This document shows, in pieces, positions 12,089 through 15,049 of a stretch of DNA of 15,049 bases. The notes under the pieces are model-generated. The model ran no database searches. It was not told the DNA's origin and saw only the letters and a list, made by a program, of their open reading frames with translations. This DNA is from an uncultured Sulfurovum sp. (GTDB lineage: Bacteria > Campylobacterota > Campylobacteria > Campylobacterales > Sulfurovaceae). The translations under genes were made by a program, and so were the position numbers. The DNA is taken from the NCBI GenBank assembly GCA_902727905.1, contig CACVAR010000346.1:1-15049 (forward strand), written 5' to 3'. Numbering within the stretch: position 1 is the first letter of the stretch; every line of letters begins with the position of its first letter.

Positions 12089-15049
12089 TTAACGAAACCT
12101 TTTCCCATTTAAAACAACAAATAAAACAGGTAAATAGAGTAAGTTAAGTACGGTTCCCCATAAGAGTCCAAATCCTAAAGCAATTGCCATAGGCTGGAAG
12201 ATAACAGCCTGACCAACAGGAAAAAAGATAAGCGTAGCTAGACCAATAAGCGTTGTAATACTCGTTAAAATAATAGGTCTAAAACGTTTACTGGCTAAGT
12301 TATAGAGTTCTTCTATGTTATTTGCCTTTTTTAAGTTCATCATCATAATAATTCCATCATTTATAACAACCCCAGCCAGTCCTAACATACCAATAATGGA
12401 AGATAAACTAAGGTTTACACCTAAGAGAAAATGTCCTACTAAAACCCCCATGAAAGCAAAAGGAATAACGGACATCATCATAAAGGTTTCTCTAAAGGAA
12501 TTAAAGAGGTAGAGTAAGGAGAGCATAATGAGAACAATGGCTAAAAGTGAAGCAGCCATCATGTCTTGTTTAAGTGCTTGTTGTTTCTCTTTTTCGCCTT
12601 TAAACTTTAGTTTGATTCCAGCATTTTTCATTTCATCTAAAAGGGGTTCAAGTTTTTTAAGGGCTTCTCCTGAGGTAAGGAGTTTTTCATCTACATTCGC
12701 ATAGATGTAGAAGTTTTTTTCTCCAAACTCTTTGGTGATTTTCTCAAAAGATTTTAAAGTTTGAAACTCTACAACTTGTTTAAGAAGTACTCGACCATTA
12801 TCACCTAAGTCCAATTCAAAGTCTTTGAGTGCTTCTATGGAGTCTTTATTTTTACTACGTACACGCATCTCTAGTAAATCTGTTGTATCAAAAGCTATGG
12901 CAACTTTTCGTTCTAGGTACATGGAAGAGAGGAGTTGCCCTAATTTTTGCTCATCAAGTCCTAAGGATTCTCCATAATTATTGACTTTGAGCTTCAGTTC
13001 ACTAATTCCAAATTTAATCCCATCATCCACGGAAGCTATTCCTTGCATGCTTAAAAGTGCTTCTTTTAACTTTTTCATATACGCCATAACTTTTGTGTTG
13101 TCATCAGAGATAAGTCCTATTTTAATGTCCGATTTAATAGGACCTACTTTTTTCTCAACAATGTCTATGTCACTAAGGTTAAAGCGTTCTTTATAGTTCT
13201 GCTCTTTCAAAAAGGTACGTAACTCTTTAGAAATAATAGCTGATTTTTTTTCACGTACACGGTTGGTTTCATCATAATAGAAACTTAAAACAGGTGTAAT
13301 GAATTCATCCACAAAGTTTTGGGCTACCAGTTTGTTCAGTTCTATTTTTATTTCTCCCACATAGGGGTACTTTTCACTGTTACCAGCACTGTCTTTTCTC
13401 GAACCTGATGTAGCACCAATGTGTAAGATTTGAAATCTTTCTTTTTGAGCATAGAGGTCAGCTTCTATGGTTTTAAGTATGGTATTGGTCTCTTCTGTTG
13501 AGGTGTTAACATTGGCTTTTAGGGCTAAGTTAATGGTCGTAGAGTCAAACTTTGGAAACATTTTAAACTTACTCTCTTTGACTGCGAAGAAAGTCACAAG
13601 AGGAACGACGATGAGAAAGAGTAATAAAAAACTCTTTTTAAAATGAATTAAGTAGTGAATAATCCAGCTATAAATTCGGTTGGCTTTTTCCCAAGATAGA
13701 GGTTTGCTTTTTTTACTTAAAATGTGTGAAGCATGAATGGGTAAAAAAACAAAAGACTCAATGAGTGAAGCGAAAACCAAAACAGAAACGGTAATGGGAA
13801 TAAGCATCATTACTTGTCCCAGTGTTCCTTGTATCATGAGGGCTGGTATAAAGGCAAAAAGTGTGGTCAAAGAAGCAATGGTGACCGGTTTAAACATCTC
13901 TTTTGCACCAATAAGCGCAGCTTCTTTAGGCTCTTTTCCAGCTTCTATATGCTGTTGAATGTTTTCACTAACGACAATGGCATCATCAACAATGATTCCT
14001 AAAGCGAGTAAGACACCAATCAATGAAATGATGTTGATACTATAGCCAGACAAGTAGAGATAAAAAGCACCAATGACAAAAGAGGTAGGAATTCCAAGTG
14101 AAATAACCAAGGACATACGAGAGTTAATAAGCACAAAAACCAAAAGTGCAATTAAAATAACGCCTAGGAGAATGTTGGAAACAACAATATTGAGTCTATC
14201 TTTGATTTTTTCTGAATTGTCATCATAGATGAGGTAGTCCAGTTTCGTTTCATTTTGTTTTTTAATCTCAGTTACTTTTTGAGTAATTTTTTTTGAGATT
14301 TCAAGGGCATTTCCTTCACTACTCATGTTGACCAGTAAACTAATGGCATCAGTATTGTCAACTGAGAAAAGTGTGGCAGCATCTTCATAGCGTTTCTCTA
14401 CATTAGCAATGTCTTTGAGATAAATCCATTTACCTTGCACCATAATTTGACTTTCTAACATAGCAGGGGCTGTTTTCTTACCATTGTAGGTAGAGACATA
14501 GTAATGCCCACCTTTACTGTCTTCTACTTTTCCAATGGGGTAGATGTAAGAGAGTCCTTGTACAGCTGAGACTACGCTGTTCTCATCAATGCCAAGTGCT
14601 TTAATCTTTTCTGAATTGAGGCTAATGTCATAATAGATGTCAGCATCACCATAAATAATAACTTCAGAAACATGTTTAATAGTTGAGATTTTTTCTTCTA
14701 AACGTTCTGCAGCAGCTATGAGTTCGGCTTGGTTGTTACTAGGAGAGGTAATGGCAATTTCCATGAGAGCTTTTCGACTACCTGCTTTAAGTACCTGTAC
14801 TATAGGGTCATTCATGTCTTCAGGTAAGTACTGTTTTGTAATGGCAATGGCATCTTTTATTTCATTGGCTGTATTGTATTTGTCTACACGTTTTTCAAGC
14901 TCTAAAATCATGGTAAAAGCTGCAGGAGAGACCACAGTAGACATCTCTTTTATACCATCTATGTTTTTGATTTCATCTTCAATCCGTTTGACAGCCATTT
15001 TGTCTAAGATATCTATGGATGCTCCCGTATAGCCACCTGAAATAGAAAT
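12089..15049 (-). CDS. RND-family efflux permease, N-terminus outside the window
   Basis: This is an AcrB-type proton-driven inner-membrane pump subunit. The frame is open to the window edge, giving 986 visible residues. The first ones (GGYTGASIDILDKMAVKRIE) match the start of the first periplasmic porter domain, so roughly 40-50 residues including helix 1 are missing. The ATG at 14998 is internal. The membrane relay is visible as LGIIVDDAIVVSEN (two Asp, about visible residues 355-356) in helix 4. The helix 10 counterpart reads GVVINDGIIMMM (near residue 897), Asn-Asp where E. coli AcrB has Lys-Asn. Two large periplasmic loops flank the helix groups, and the C-terminus is LNGKRFR. The partner adaptor and outer-membrane channel should lie beyond the edge. 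The substrate cannot be inferred, and metal-type (CzcA) motifs are not evident. Confidence 0.92.
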   Translation of the reverse strand: MSISGGYTGASIDILDKMAVKRIEDEIKNIDGIKEMSTVVSPAAFTMILELEKRVDKYNTANEIKDAIAITKQYLPEDMNDPIVQVLKAGSRKALMEIAITSPSNNQAELIAAAERLEEKISTIKHVSEVIIYGDADIYYDISLNSEKIKALGIDENSVVSAVQGLSYIYPIGKVEDSKGGHYYVSTYNGKKTAPAMLESQIMVQGKWIYLKDIANVEKRYEDAATLFSVDNTDAISLLVNMSSEGNALEISKKITQKVTEIKKQNETKLDYLIYDDNSEKIKDRLNIVVSNILLGVILIALLVFVLINSRMSLVISLGIPTSFVIGAFYLYLSGYSINIISLIGVLLALGIIVDDAIVVSENIQQHIEAGKEPKEAALIGAKEMFKPVTIASLTTLFAFIPALMIQGTLGQVMMLIPITVSVLVFASLIESFVFLPIHASHILSKKSKPLSWEKANRIYSWIIHYLIHFKKSFLLLFLIVVPLVTFFAVKESKFKMFPKFDSTTINLALKANVNTSTEETNTILKTIEADLYAQKERFQILHIGATSGSRKDSAGNSEKYPYVGEIKIELNKLVAQNFVDEFITPVLSFYYDETNRVREKKSAIISKELRTFLKEQNYKERFNLSDIDIVEKKVGPIKSDIKIGLISDDNTKVMAYMKKLKEALLSMQGIASVDDGIKFGISELKLKVNNYGESLGLDEQKLGQLLSSMYLERKVAIAFDTTDLLEMRVRSKNKDSIEALKDFELDLGDNGRVLLKQVVEFQTLKSFEKITKEFGEKNFYIYANVDEKLLTSGEALKKLEPLLDEMKNAGIKLKFKGEKEKQQALKQDMMAASLLAIVLIMLSLLYLFNSFRETFMMMSVIPFAFMGVLVGHFLLGVNLSLSSIIGMLGLAGVVINDGIIMMMNLKKANNIEELYNLASKRFRPIILTSITTLIGLATLIFFPVGQAVIFQPMAIALGFGLLWGTVLNLLYLPVLFVVLNGKRFR

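Noticed and set aside
14998..15049. Treating the ATG at 14998 as the RND protein start
   Set aside because: The frame continues upstream to the window edge with residues matching the first porter segment of RND pumps, so the true start lies outside the window.

Overview
The window is AT-rich and densely coded. It looks like chromosomal housekeeping DNA from a member of the Campylobacterota (Epsilonproteobacteria), possibly near Sulfurovum or Sulfurimonas. The clues are the GyrA sequence with a Helicobacter-like HPHGDN quinolone-region motif, strong TATAAT-type -10 boxes (often preceded by TG) with no obvious -35 box, and the family choice of the genes. The genus assignment is inference. I see no rRNA, tRNA, CRISPR array, insertion sequence, phage gene or attachment site.

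Layout. (1) 1-1685, minus strand: a high-affinity zinc ABC importer, znuA-znuC-znuB, with znuB cut by the window edge. It is divergent from gyrA across a 139-base region with promoter candidates for both directions and a perfect 21-base palindrome beside the znu promoter. (2) 1825-4323, plus: gyrA. (3) 4324-4667: a 344-base non-coding stretch with a good Fur-box match, followed by an orphan gene (4668-5060) for a small exported four-cysteine protein and a 195-base spacer with a strong hairpin. (4) 5256-7912, plus: asd, a yqhA-like membrane protein gene and hemE, packed end to end and closed by a clear hairpin terminator. (5) 7964-8989, minus: a membrane-anchored protein with a long Lys/Val/Glu/Pro-rich linker and two LysM domains. 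(6) 9126-11173, plus: mutY overlapped by a radical SAM/SPASM gene that starts with TTG. (7) 11170-15049, minus: a tandem Usp-like protein gene and a large RND efflux permease whose N-terminus lies outside the window.

How the genes fit together. Zinc import, lysine/threonine/methionine precursor synthesis (asd), haem synthesis (hemE), DNA supercoiling (gyrA) and oxidative-damage repair (mutY) are core functions, and their grouping is probably incidental. Two loci are less ordinary. One is the Fur-box-preceded small exported cysteine protein. The other is the radical SAM/SPASM enzyme, which has all seven SPASM cysteines but His-Asp-Asp-Glu where the usual Gly-Gly-Glu motif would be, and no recognisable substrate gene beside it. 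I do not see a clear multi-gene undescribed system; these two genes are the best places to look.
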